Shown: positions 1 to 8,388 of the stretch, in pieces
Numbering within the stretch: the first letter of the stretch is position 1
Layout of the letters: each line of letters opens with the position of its first letter
Assembly (NCBI GenBank): GCA_965220535.1
Contig: OZ244833.1
Coordinates: forward strand, 744,001-808,000
Reading direction: 5' to 3'
DNA length: 64,000 bases
DNA from: HK1 sp965220535
GTDB taxonomy: Bacteria; Pseudomonadota; Gammaproteobacteria; HK1
Notes under the pieces: generated by a model
Seen by the model: only the letters and a program-made list of their open reading frames with translations
Database searches by the model: none
What the model was told of the DNA's origin: nothing
Made by a program: the position numbers and the translations under genes

Positions 1-2372
1 CAATACCCCATTCCCCCCGTCGTATAATCGAGACGAAATTCCGGTCTCGGATTGATCGAGTTGTTTCAATACCCCATTCCCCCCGTCGTATAATCTCTCT
101 CGCGCCAATGGTAGTATGCGCCCTCGTTGTTTCAATACCCCATTCCCCCCGTCGTATAATCTTGGCGATACAACGATGGGTCGCCAAAGCAGTTGTTTCA
201 ATACCCCATTCCCCCCGTCGTATAATCTTCATGAACACCGAAGGCAAGATCGCGCAAGTTGTTTCAATACCCCATTCCCCCCGTCGTATAATCAAACGCC
301 CGCGAGCCTTATATACAAGCACGGTTGTTTCAATACCCCATTCCCCCCGTCGTATAATCCATTTGAAGTCGTGGTTCTCCGCGTAGACTGTTGTTTCAAT
401 ACCCCATTCCCCCCGTCGTATAATCAGTCGAAAATTTGGACTTCGTGGACAGGCAGTTGTTTCAATACCCCATTCCCCCCGTCGTATAATCTACCAAAGA
501 TGCGACCGAAAAAGCGTTTGAGTTGTTTCAATACCCCATTCCCCCCGTCGTATAATCGGGGCGGGCGATAGAGCGCGTGCTCGCTGAGTTGTTTCAATAC
601 CCCATTCCCCCCGTCGTATAATCTGCAAGTCCTCCGCCCGTCTGACCGACGGAGTTGTTTCAATACCCCATTCCCCCCGTCGTATAATCCGGCGGCGAAT
701 CGCTGCGACCCCCCAGCTTGTTGTTTCAATACCCCATTCCCCCCGTCGTATAATCGCGTGTGGTTTCAGGCAGACCCCGCGCCGAGTTGTTTCAATACCC
801 CATTCCCCCCGTCGTATAATCATTCTTTGGCTAGCCCGCACCAGACTTTCAGTTGTTTCAATACCCCATTCCCCCCGTCGTATAATCAGCGAGCCCCGCG
901 CAGTGCTTGGAGAGGGAGTTGTTTCAATACCCCATTCCCCCCGTCGTATAATCTATGATTCAGGTGAAGGATAAGTTCCGGCAGTTGTTTCAATACCCCA
1001 TTCCCCCCGTCGTATAATCTGACGACTCGACGTCCGAAGGCGAGCTGATGTTGTTTCAATACCCCATTCCCCCCGTCGTATAATCGTCGATAGCGATCCC
1101 CCGCGCCGCGCTGATGTTGTTTCAATACCCCATTCCCCCCGTCGTATAATCCCCGACAATAAAGGCACGCTTGCGCCAAGTGTTGTTTCAATACCCCATT
1201 CCCCCCGTCGTATAATCCTGGGGCTGTGGGCTTGTCGGGCCCTATGAGTTGTTTCAATACCCCATTCCCCCCGTCGTATAATCCCACCCGTGAGTACAGG
1301 TGATAGGCCTGCTGTTGTTTCAATACCCCATTCCCCCCGTCGTATAATCATGGAGCGACGGCAGCGGTCGCCTCCGGCAGTTGTTTCAATACCCCATTCC
1401 CCCCGTCGTATAATCTTCACGCACTGCCCGCGCTCTTTGCGGGCTGTTGTTTCAATACCCCATTCCCCCCGTCGTATAATCACTCAAGCAGTGGCTAACC
1501 GCAACTTCCTAGTTGTTTCAATACCCCATTCCCCCCGTCGTATAATCGGCACGGATCCTGGCGGGCAGCCTTTTGCAGTTGTTTCAATACCCCATTCCCC
1601 CCGTCGTATAATCCGGTGGCATCGTAGGCCGATCCGTCATAAAGTTGTTTCAATACCCCATTCCCCCCGTCGTATAATCATTTGGTTATGAATCCCGACG
1701 GATCCACTGGTTGTTTCAATACCCCATTCCCCCCGTCGTATAATCGCGACCATCGCGGGCAAGCCGAGACCGATGGTTGTTTCAATACCCCATTCCCCCC
1801 GTCGTATAATCGACGCCGCGATTACCGACGATATGACAGACGTTGTTTCAATACCCCATTCCCCCCGTCGTATAATCACCGGTTCGAAAGATGCTCCGCC
1901 TATACGGTTGTTTCAATACCCCATTCCCCCCGTCGTATAATCGGGGCGGGCGATAGAGCGCGTGCTCGCTGAGTTGTTTCAATACCCCATTCCCCCCGTC
2001 GTATAATCTCGGAAAGACCCTCCCCTCTCACTAGATAAGTTGTTTCAATACCCCATTCCCCCCGTCGTATAATCACGGCGACGAGCGTCGTTATGGATTT
2101 CCCGGTTGTTTCAATACCCCATTCCCCCCGTCGTATAATCCCCGACTTCGGCGAACTGGCAGACGCGAGTGTTGTTTCAATACCCCATTCCCCCCGTCGT
2201 ATAATCGAAAGTTCTTACCCCATTCGTCGTATAATGAACTTCATAGTTGTTTCAATACCCCATTCCCCCCGTCGTATAATCAGATTCCGCGAAGGATTGT
2301 CGTTGGTCATCGATATACGCCGATCGCGAGAGGCTAGTTGTTTCAATACCCCATTCCCCCCGTCGTATAATC
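1..2372 (+). CRISPR. Type II-C CRISPR array, 35 full repeats plus one partial
   Basis: A 36-bp repeat that begins GTTGTTTCAATACCCC and ends GTCGTATAATC recurs every 66 bp from 60 to 1842, then at 1907, 1973, 2039, 2105, 2171, 2246 and 2337. Bases 1-29 are the end of another copy, so the array continues left of the window. Spacers are 30 bp except at the cas2-proximal end: 29 bp (1878-1906), 39 bp (2207-2245) and 55 bp (2282-2336). The spacer at 558-587 is repeated exactly at 1943-1972. The repeat 3' end holds a perfect TATAAT, and the repeat 5' half pairs with the tracrRNA at 7187-7221. Both fix crRNA polarity as + strand, running toward cas2. The leader is presumably left of the window. Spacer targets cannot be judged from here. 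Confidence 0.99.
2207..2245 (+). repeat. Degenerate repeat fragment inside a 39-nt spacer
   Basis: The interval between the repeats at 2171 and 2246 is 39 nt instead of 30. Bases 2216-2235 match the CRISPR repeat from TACCCCATTC to GTCGTATAAT with five C residues missing and the first ten repeat bases absent. The fragment is flanked by a 6-bp inverted repeat, AAGTTC at 2209-2214 and GAACTT at 2236-2241. It keeps the TATAAT box, so it could still start transcription. It may be a decayed terminal repeat or a spacer captured from CRISPR DNA. Confidence 0.75.
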
Positions 2373-2394
2373 AGTTTGCGGGCATCTCGCTGAT

Positions 2395-2420
2395 ATCCAA
2401 GGGCTTTTTTGCCCTTGGAT
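2395..2420. terminator. Perfect hairpin between array and cas2
   Basis: A 10-bp perfect inverted repeat, ATCCAAGGGC at 2395-2404 and its complement at 2411-2420, encloses a six-T loop. It sits between the convergent ends of the array and cas2. Neither strand has a T-run after the stem, so it is not a standard intrinsic terminator. Its position still suggests separation of the two converging transcripts. Confidence 0.5.
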
Positions 2421-2435
2421 TGCGAGGAAACCTGG

Positions 2436-2780
2436 TTAGAACAGGTGTAGTTGGCCTGGTTTGCCGGCATTTTTTCCAGTGTCTTTTCGTGCGTAGAAGC
2501 GGCGCATATTGCCGAATTGTCGGTCGGTGACCGTCAAGATGTCCACCTTTCCTCCTGGGGGCAAGCGGTTTTGGATCTGTCCGTCCACGGTTTCGGCCTT
2601 CTCTGTCGATGGGCAGTATTTCTGGTATACCGAGAACTGCGACATCTCGAAGCCGAGGTCCAAAAGATCGTTGCGGAAGACGGTTGCCTGCTTGCGCTCC
2701 TTTTTGGTACCCACTGGCAGGTCGAACATGACGAAGACCCACATGATCCGGTAAGGACTCAGGGAGGTACGCCGGCTCAT
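2436..2780 (-). CDS. cas2: CRISPR-associated endoribonuclease-fold protein Cas2
   Basis: A 114-residue protein that acts with Cas1 in the spacer-integration complex. The ferredoxin-like first strand carries VFVMFDLPVGTKKERK, with the Asp typical of Cas2, and a later QFSVYQKYC segment matches the dimer-core strand. A longer reading frame exists upstream. I start at the ATG at 2780 because it overlaps the cas1 stop as ATGA (2777-2780), which implies translational coupling. It ends 64 bp from the last repeat and is transcribed toward the array. No csn2 or cas4 lies next to it, which fits subtype II-C. Confidence 0.95.
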   Translation of the reverse strand: MSRRTSLSPYRIMWVFVMFDLPVGTKKERKQATVFRNDLLDLGFEMSQFSVYQKYCPSTEKAETVDGQIQNRLPPGGKVDILTVTDRQFGNMRRFYARKDTGKNAGKPGQLHLF

Positions 2781-3688
2781 CCTGCCATGGCCTGCAGCGG
2801 ATAGGGTAATTCGGGGAGTGCAATCTCGCTGATCTCCTCTTGGTAGTAACGAGCCACTTGCCGACACATTTTCGCTGCGGCCAAGGATAAGGGCGGCTCC
2901 TCGTCTCCCTGTGGAACCGGGAGGTTGGTGATGGCCGCCAGTTCGGATTTGGTATCGGGGGTCAGCTTGCCGCTCAGCACATCGAGCCTAAGGGATAGAA
3001 AATAATCGGCGATCGGGCGGTAGGGTTCCATCAGGTCGTCAACCAGATTGATCGGGTTTTGCGGATTCTTGTGGTGCAGGCTGAAACAAGGGTGCAGCCC
3101 GGCGCTGCTGATGCCGCGCGCGACGCAGGATCGTACGATCGCGTAGATATAGTTGAGAGACGTATTTAGAGGGTCGGCATTCTCACGATTGCGACGGAAG
3201 CCTTTGCCGAAAAGTCTTCGCCAATAATCGCGAGCCGCCTGCGCCTCGGCATTGCCGGTATCCCCGGAGCGAACGCTAGCGGCCAAGCGCAGAAGACGCT
3301 CGTTGCTTTCGCCGATGCTCTTGATGACCGCAGCCTGATTCTTGATCTTGCCACGAACGATTCTTTGCCAAAGACGCTTGCGTCTGGGTTCGCTCATACT
3401 GATCTGCGCCTGCATGACATGCAACTGTCTACCGTAGCCCGCCACCGGGAGGGTCATGCTGGTGGGCAGGTAGTTGCTGCCGCACATGACCAAAGGAATA
3501 TTCAACTCGGCCAGTTCGTTGATCAATGCGGTCGATACCGAGCAGCCCAGCACCGAGATGATAACCGAGGCTATATCATCCAGAGGGACTTGCCCGATGA
3601 CTTCAGCATTTTCACTGACCTCCATGAAACCGCGATGCTTGCGCAAATAGCATCCCGGTTTGGTGATCTCGACGATCTGGCCGACCAT
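2777..3688 (-). CDS. cas1: CRISPR-associated integrase Cas1
   Basis: A 303-residue Cas1, the metal-dependent integrase that inserts new spacers together with Cas2. The N-terminal beta domain includes ENAEVIGQVPLDDIASVII. The helical catalytic domain has GLHPCFSLHH and LVDDLMEPYRP, which hold the conserved His and acidic residues of the family. Length matches type II Cas1. The gene begins 12 bp after the cas9 stop with no clear Shine-Dalgarno, and overlaps cas2 by 4 bp, so cas9-cas1-cas2 is one operon. Confidence 0.97.
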   Translation of the reverse strand: MVGQIVEITKPGCYLRKHRGFMEVSENAEVIGQVPLDDIASVIISVLGCSVSTALINELAELNIPLVMCGSNYLPTSMTLPVAGYGRQLHVMQAQISMSEPRRKRLWQRIVRGKIKNQAAVIKSIGESNERLLRLAASVRSGDTGNAEAQAARDYWRRLFGKGFRRNRENADPLNTSLNYIYAIVRSCVARGISSAGLHPCFSLHHKNPQNPINLVDDLMEPYRPIADYFLSLRLDVLSGKLTPDTKSELAAITNLPVPQGDEEPPLSLAAAKMCRQVARYYQEEISEIALPELPYPLQAMAG

Positions 3689-3700
3689 GATGATGGGTGG

Positions 3701-6700
3701 CTAACGTTTCTCGTAATTGACGAGGCCGGTCGGGCTGACGTGGACTTTGCGGGCTTTGATTTTTTTGAGCGTTCCTAGGCCTGCGGGGATTAATTTAAAA
3801 ATATCTTCGGATGATCGATTTCTTGCATCGACATTGGCTTCATTTAGGGGAGCCACGTAGATACGATCCTTGCTTATTTTTTGAATTCTAAAAGTCTCTA
3901 TAACACTACTCTTTTCGGTCTCGATACAATCGTTGACACGCAACCTCATAACAAGCCTCGCCGCAGGATGCGGGCGATGGGTCACGCCCGGTTGAAATCC
4001 TCTCTTATTAGCATCAAAACGAGTGATAACGATCGCCTCCCACTTCCCCTCGTCCTTGTGTCCGGCAGGATATTCATATACCTCCAGCCCCCAGTTACTG
4101 TCCCCCTTATAGCCTTTATAGACCTTTCCCGAAGCATCGTATATCGGGATCACGTTCAGATTCTCTATACAGCGAATCGAGCGGATGCCCAGTTTCTTCG
4201 CCGTTTCGATAACGCCATCGGCTTTGCCGTCTACATAGGCCCGGTGAAAAACGCTTCGTAGATAATCATCTCTGATACTCTCGATCTTCTTGGTGTCTTT
4301 GATCTGAGATATATTTCTGCGTAGTACGACCGTACCGTCATCGAGTTCTCCGACGATCCCGTAAGCGGTATCGTTATGTAGCTGGCCATCCGTGCCGCCT
4401 TTGCTCGAACCCTTTTGCGGCGGGCGATGCGAAACCTGAATCTTATTCACTACATCACGAGCTTGATCTCGAAATTCCTTCCAAGGATCGAGCCGCTCCG
4501 CGAACAGCCGATGGTGATAGTCTCCGGATCCTACATCCAATCCCTTGTTGGCCGCCGTTGCCACCCTTTGCAGTATCGAGCGTGATGTCATACCCACGAC
4601 GATGGCATCGATCGCATGATGGCGATGATCGTCTCGATTTTTCTTTTTGGGCCGATCATCGTCCCCCTTGTTGTCCAAGATACTTTTCAGCCCCCATTGA
4701 CCGCGTAGCATCGATGTCAAAAAACCGGTAACGACATCGATTTTTTTGAAATCGCAGACGGACTCCAAGTATTCTTTGGTGATTCGTCCGATATAGCGGG
4801 TGTCGTTGATGTGACGATCGAGAAAGTCGCCGTCTTTTTCGTACCTTTCCATGGCGTCTTTCTGGAACTTACGCTCCTTGTTTTGCGGGATATCCTCCCA
4901 TCGCCTCGTCTTTCTGTTATATCTTCTGGAGTGATAGATCGTGGAGCGCGCCCGCTGCAAAATCGACTCCCAGTGATAACCCGAGGGATTTTCGCCGAAG
5001 GCCTCCCAAGGAGTTTTATTTCCTTTGAAGGCGTTGGCTTCTTGGAAACAAACCACTTTGTTGGCGCGACTGTCATCTAAAGTTCTACTGAACGGGAGAA
5101 TATGATCCACCTGAATGCGATCGGTAAATAGATCGGAAGCGCTGATCATATTGCCGGTATAGGGGCAGCAATGGTTCTGCTCCTCCCAAAGTTGCAACCG
5201 CAAGCGATTGTCCCGGTTCGGATATTGACCGAAACCTTTCAATTTCTCATCGAACTCCTGATTCCTTTCTTGGTCTTTGGCCTGGAGTCCCTCGAATCCA
5301 CGTCGATATTCGGCACCCTGCGGTAGATCGCGACCTAACTCGATACCGATCGAATGCGGGCGACCGAAGCGCCGAATCAACTCGTTGATCACGACGCGAA
5401 TCTGGTTGAGGGCGATATGAACGGTGGGGTTGGTGATCCCGCCGTAGTATTGCAAATCGTTGTCTTTATCCTCGGGGTTGCGCTTACCGGGGATGATATG
5501 GCGACCGTCTTCGAAGACCTTGCCGTAATAGGGCAGGTTATCGAGCAATTCACCTCTTCCGGCGCGCGTGTAGGGATTTTCGAAATCATCCCGTTCTTCG
5601 GCGAGCGCTTCCACGGCATCCGGTTGATGCAGGTGGTTGTGCTTCATCTTCTCGAGGAGCAGGCGAGCCGCTTTCGGGGAAACGCCGGCGGTGCCATCAT
5701 CCAACCGAGCGTTCAAGCAGTTTTCGGCATTTCGAGGATCGAGGTCGAAATCGGATATCAGGCGATCTAGAACCTCCTCATCTGTTTGTTCGCGCTCTTC
5801 GTCGGGACGCTTTTCATCGGGGACTTGCTCGAAGATCGCCTCGATAAACGCATCTTGCCGATCCAAATCCCATTGATCCCAAAGGGGTCCTACGCATTTA
5901 TCTTGGCGCATCTCGCATGAGGTCGCATTGCCGTCGAATTTTTTACGCTTCACCGATTCGAAGTTGAAGGTGATCTCTTCGCCGCTACCGAGTATTTCCA
6001 CTCGTTTCAGATAATTCTTCATCTTGCTGAAAGCGAGCGATTTTTGCTCTTCGAGATCGTCGACGATCCGATCGCGAATATCGGGATAGTGACGCAGGAA
6101 TAGGATCTCGCCCCTGCTGTTAGCCCACGAGAGGTTGTTCACCTCCTGCACGATGCGATAACGCTGAAAGCTCGGCAGTGCGCGATAGGTGCGTTTTTCG
6201 CTCGGACAATAGGCGCAGCGTCCGCGCTCTTGGGCTTTCAGCGGACGCTGGGTGAAAATCACCTCGTGGATTGTCTTGCGGTTGCTCGGCGTCAATATCT
6301 CGGGGAATTCGCCCGCGCGGGCTTTCCAGATCTTCTCGAACTCATCTTCGTAGAGTTCTCGCTGAGGGTAGATATCGTAGAGCTTGCCGTCCTCGCCTAG
6401 GCGAGCCCGGGTGGTGTCTCCCTTGCGGCGGCGGCGCCATAGGAACGAGCCATAAGTCAAATCCGCCCGGGCCTTCAAAGTCTCGAGTGCGTTTCGCCGA
6501 TCTTCGGGCAGTCCCATCTTAGCCAGCAGCGCCCGAATCGAGCTGTGCACTTTGCCGCTGGTGACTTCATCGCTGCGGTCCTTGCGATTGCTCTTGAAAC
6601 CGCGGCGCTGATTGAGGTGAAACAGCGCCCGCCCGATCAGATATTGAGGCTTTAGTCCTTCGCTAGCTCCCGGTGTCAGCAGCGGGCGGCCGAATTGGTT

Positions 6701-7087
6701 TCTACGCTTTCCGATATCGGCCAAGACCGCCTGCGCGGATTCGCTGAGCAGCCGTCCGCGCAGTTCGACGGGGTCGATCTTCTGCATCTCCCGGGCATCT
6801 TGCGAATCCCTTGCCGGGAACAGACCCATCTTTCGCATTTGGTCCATCAGGTAGGTTTGCCGCTGCAAGAAGCGGTCGCGGCGGCGGCGCATCTGCCGTG
6901 CCTGCCTGCGATCCGCCGCGAGCGTCGATTTGGATTTCGGCTCCCGGCCATCGGAGAAGATCCGCGAGCCCGCCGCCAAAATGGTGCAAGGCACGTCCTG
7001 TTGATCCAGCTCGAGCACCGCCCAGCCGAGCGAGTTGGTGCCCACGTCCAATCCCAGCCGATATTTGCTTGCCTGCCGCTTTTCCAC
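3701..7087 (-). CDS. cas9: Type II-C Cas9 nuclease
   Basis: A 1128-residue RNA-guided DNA endonuclease. RuvC-I is at LGLDVGTNSLGW (Asp14), followed by an arginine-rich bridge helix (RRQARQMRRRRDRF). RuvC-II is at IGIELGRDL (Glu583). The HNH domain has VDHILPFSR with His662 and Asn676. RuvC-III is at HHAIDA (His824, Asp827). All catalytic residues expected of an active enzyme are present. A CAYC motif and conserved helix near residues 290-320 resemble other II-C recognition lobes. The start is GTG at 7087, 8 nt after AAGGAG. Size and the lack of csn2/cas4 support II-C. It is divergent from the tracrRNA gene, about 97 bp away. The PAM cannot be read from sequence. Confidence 0.98.
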   Translation of the reverse strand: MEKRQASKYRLGLDVGTNSLGWAVLELDQQDVPCTILAAGSRIFSDGREPKSKSTLAADRRQARQMRRRRDRFLQRQTYLMDQMRKMGLFPARDSQDAREMQKIDPVELRGRLLSESAQAVLADIGKRRNQFGRPLLTPGASEGLKPQYLIGRALFHLNQRRGFKSNRKDRSDEVTSGKVHSSIRALLAKMGLPEDRRNALETLKARADLTYGSFLWRRRRKGDTTRARLGEDGKLYDIYPQRELYEDEFEKIWKARAGEFPEILTPSNRKTIHEVIFTQRPLKAQERGRCAYCPSEKRTYRALPSFQRYRIVQEVNNLSWANSRGEILFLRHYPDIRDRIVDDLEEQKSLAFSKMKNYLKRVEILGSGEEITFNFESVKRKKFDGNATSCEMRQDKCVGPLWDQWDLDRQDAFIEAIFEQVPDEKRPDEEREQTDEEVLDRLISDFDLDPRNAENCLNARLDDGTAGVSPKAARLLLEKMKHNHLHQPDAVEALAEERDDFENPYTRAGRGELLDNLPYYGKVFEDGRHIIPGKRNPEDKDNDLQYYGGITNPTVHIALNQIRVVINELIRRFGRPHSIGIELGRDLPQGAEYRRGFEGLQAKDQERNQEFDEKLKGFGQYPNRDNRLRLQLWEEQNHCCPYTGNMISASDLFTDRIQVDHILPFSRTLDDSRANKVVCFQEANAFKGNKTPWEAFGENPSGYHWESILQRARSTIYHSRRYNRKTRRWEDIPQNKERKFQKDAMERYEKDGDFLDRHINDTRYIGRITKEYLESVCDFKKIDVVTGFLTSMLRGQWGLKSILDNKGDDDRPKKKNRDDHRHHAIDAIVVGMTSRSILQRVATAANKGLDVGSGDYHHRLFAERLDPWKEFRDQARDVVNKIQVSHRPPQKGSSKGGTDGQLHNDTAYGIVGELDDGTVVLRRNISQIKDTKKIESIRDDYLRSVFHRAYVDGKADGVIETAKKLGIRSIRCIENLNVIPIYDASGKVYKGYKGDSNWGLEVYEYPAGHKDEGKWEAIVITRFDANKRGFQPGVTHRPHPAARLVMRLRVNDCIETEKSSVIETFRIQKISKDRIYVAPLNEANVDARNRSSEDIFKLIPAGLGTLKKIKARKVHVSPTGLVNYEKR

Positions 7088-7149
7088 CCTCTCGTCTCCT
7101 TGTCAGATAAGGCACCACCGAACGATGTCTTGAATAGTACACCGAATAC

Positions 7150-7177
7150 TTGCGCTTTCTTGCCGCTTGCGTATACT
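7150..7177 (+). promoter_or_regulatory. Predicted tracrRNA promoter
   Basis: TTGCGC at 7150-7155 and TATACT at 7172-7177 are separated by 16 bp, a sigma70-like arrangement. It points away from cas9 and would start RNA around 7183-7186, directly before the anti-repeat at 7187. The placement relative to the anti-repeat is the main support. Confidence 0.7.
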
Positions 7178-7183
7178 GTGCGT

Positions 7184-7275
7184 TTAGGGAATGGGGTTTT
7201 CGCTTTAAGCGTGAAATTAACAAGCGAGAATTCGCACACCTCGGAAGGCAGCCTACGGGCTGCCTTCTTGCTTTT
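7184..7275 (+). ncRNA. tracrRNA with anti-repeat, hairpins and terminator
   Basis: The stretch 7187-7197 (GGGAATGGGGT) is the perfect complement of repeat positions 12-22. After an interruption, TGAAAT (7212-7217) and AAC (7219-7221) pair with the repeat 5' end (GTTTCA and GTT). Between the two paired blocks lies CGCTTTAAGCG (7201-7211), which can fold into its own small stem. Downstream come GCGA/TCGC (7224-7235), a nexus-like stem, and a 9-bp stem with a TACG tetraloop followed by CTTGCTTTT (7245-7275), a terminator. The predicted RNA is about 90 nt. Its place next to cas9 and divergent from it fits a tracrRNA. The 5' end is inferred from the promoter. Confidence 0.88.
7245..7275 (+). terminator. 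tracrRNA intrinsic terminator
   Basis: AAGGCAGCC (7245-7253) and GGCTGCCTT (7258-7266) form a perfect 9-bp stem capped by TACG, a UNCG-class stable tetraloop. It is followed by CTTGCTTTT. It ends the tracrRNA and probably also forms its 3' structural hairpin. Confidence 0.85.
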
Positions 7276-7449
7276 CACCCATGGCGATTCGAACATCGTT
7301 CGAACCCCCTACATTGCTTAACGTCTTCGGCGCAATCGAATACCTCCTGCTTTTTCTGGCCGGCTTCGACAGATCGCCGGAAATCATCCCCCTATAGGGA
7401 TATCGGAAACACCGAAAACAGCCCATCGAAAGCGAGAGCCCTGCCTTCC

Positions 7450-7869
7450 ATGAGCGAGACGATCACCGCCGAAAAGATCGAGGAGATGCTGGCGCGAGCC
7501 TCCTTTCATCGCTTTTGCCGACCGAAGGTGGTCTCGCTTGATCTACCAGCCCAAACGCTGACCCTCAAAGTGCCGATGCGCGACGAGTTCGAGCGCATGA
7601 CGGGGTCCGGTCAATGGCACGGCGGGGCGATGGCAGCGGTGATCGATATCGCCGCCGACCTCGCCTTGGCCATCGTTTACGGCGGACCCGTGCCGACCAT
7701 CAATCTACGAATCGACTACTTGTGTCCCGCCGTCGACACGGATCTGACCGCCATCGGCAGGGTGCGACGCGCCGGACGAACCATCGGGGTGGCCGATGTG
7801 GATGTTCTCGATGACCGCGGGCAAACGGTTGCTGTCGGGCGCGGTTGCTATTCTTCCAAAGTGGGTTGA
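7450..7869 (+). CDS. Hotdog-fold PaaI-type thioesterase family protein
   Basis: A 139-residue hotdog-fold protein of the PaaI/DUF4442 acyl-CoA thioesterase group, which hydrolyses small or aromatic acyl-CoA esters in the cytoplasm. The segment GQWHGGAMAAVIDIAADLA matches the family signature (HGG followed by a helix with an acidic residue), and VPTINLRIDYL matches the central strand. The start is the ATG at 7450, because upstream codons in this frame read through the tracrRNA. It is monocistronic, with a terminator right after it. Substrate unknown. Confidence 0.82.
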   Translation: MSETITAEKIEEMLARASFHRFCRPKVVSLDLPAQTLTLKVPMRDEFERMTGSGQWHGGAMAAVIDIAADLALAIVYGGPVPTINLRIDYLCPAVDTDLTAIGRVRRAGRTIGVADVDVLDDRGQTVAVGRGCYSSKVG

Positions 7870-7877
7870 AAGCGCCG

Positions 7878-7906
7878 GCGAGGGCGCAAAGCCTCGCTTT
7901 CTTTTA
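7878..7906 (+). terminator. Terminator after the thioesterase gene
   Basis: GCGAGG (7878-7883) and CCTCGC (7892-7897) form a stem with an 8-nt loop, followed by TTTCTTTTA. It begins 9 bp after the thioesterase stop codon. Confidence 0.7.
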
Positions 7907-8388
7907 TTGCGCGTCTTATTGCGCGTCGACGATAAGGGCCGGCCTTTCGATCTCTTCGCCTCGGGCCCGTTGCCCCGGGAGGCCCGGCGGGCGGATGGCG
8001 AAGAGCCGTTATCCGCCGTCCGGTATCCGCTTCCGAGGCCCTCGACGAAAAAGCGCATATCGACCGCATATCGACAAGAATCAGGAAGATCCCCGGTAAA
8101 ACGAAGTATGCTTAACCCTTATGTTGCAGGCGTATGACACTTGGCGGTCCGTCCCGGGGCACCTTACGAGCCAAGCGCTTTCTTCGTTTTCGAATCGCTC
8201 GCTCGACAAGCGGCCACGGAATGTCGTCGGCAACGGGATGAAAGACCCGAGACTTTCTCGCTATCTTCGGCTGGATCTTCGTTCGAACATCGGCCCGCCG
8301 CTACCGACATAACGCTCGATATCTGGCGTATGATACGGGCGGCTCATGCCGAACGAGTGACCCTTATCAAAGGAGCTGGCTACCTAAG
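7907..8388. other. Non-coding stretch upstream of the aminotransferase
   Basis: About 480 bp with only short arginine-rich reading frames that show no family signature. AAAGGAG at about 8369-8375 probably serves the next gene. Otherwise I see no structured element here. Confidence 0.6.

Noticed and set aside
108..2530. Long open frames with repeated protein motifs across the array
   Set aside because: They translate the CRISPR repeat (VSIPHSPRRII or CFNTPFPPSYN every 22 residues), because the 66-bp period keeps the frame open. They are not proteins.
2781..2867. Longer Cas2 start 29 codons upstream
   Set aside because: It would lie inside cas1, and the residues do not resemble Cas2. The ATGA overlap at 2777-2780 is a better start.
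1..7300. csn2 or cas4 near cas9
   Set aside because: Only cas9, cas1 and cas2 are present, so subtypes II-A and II-B are not supported.
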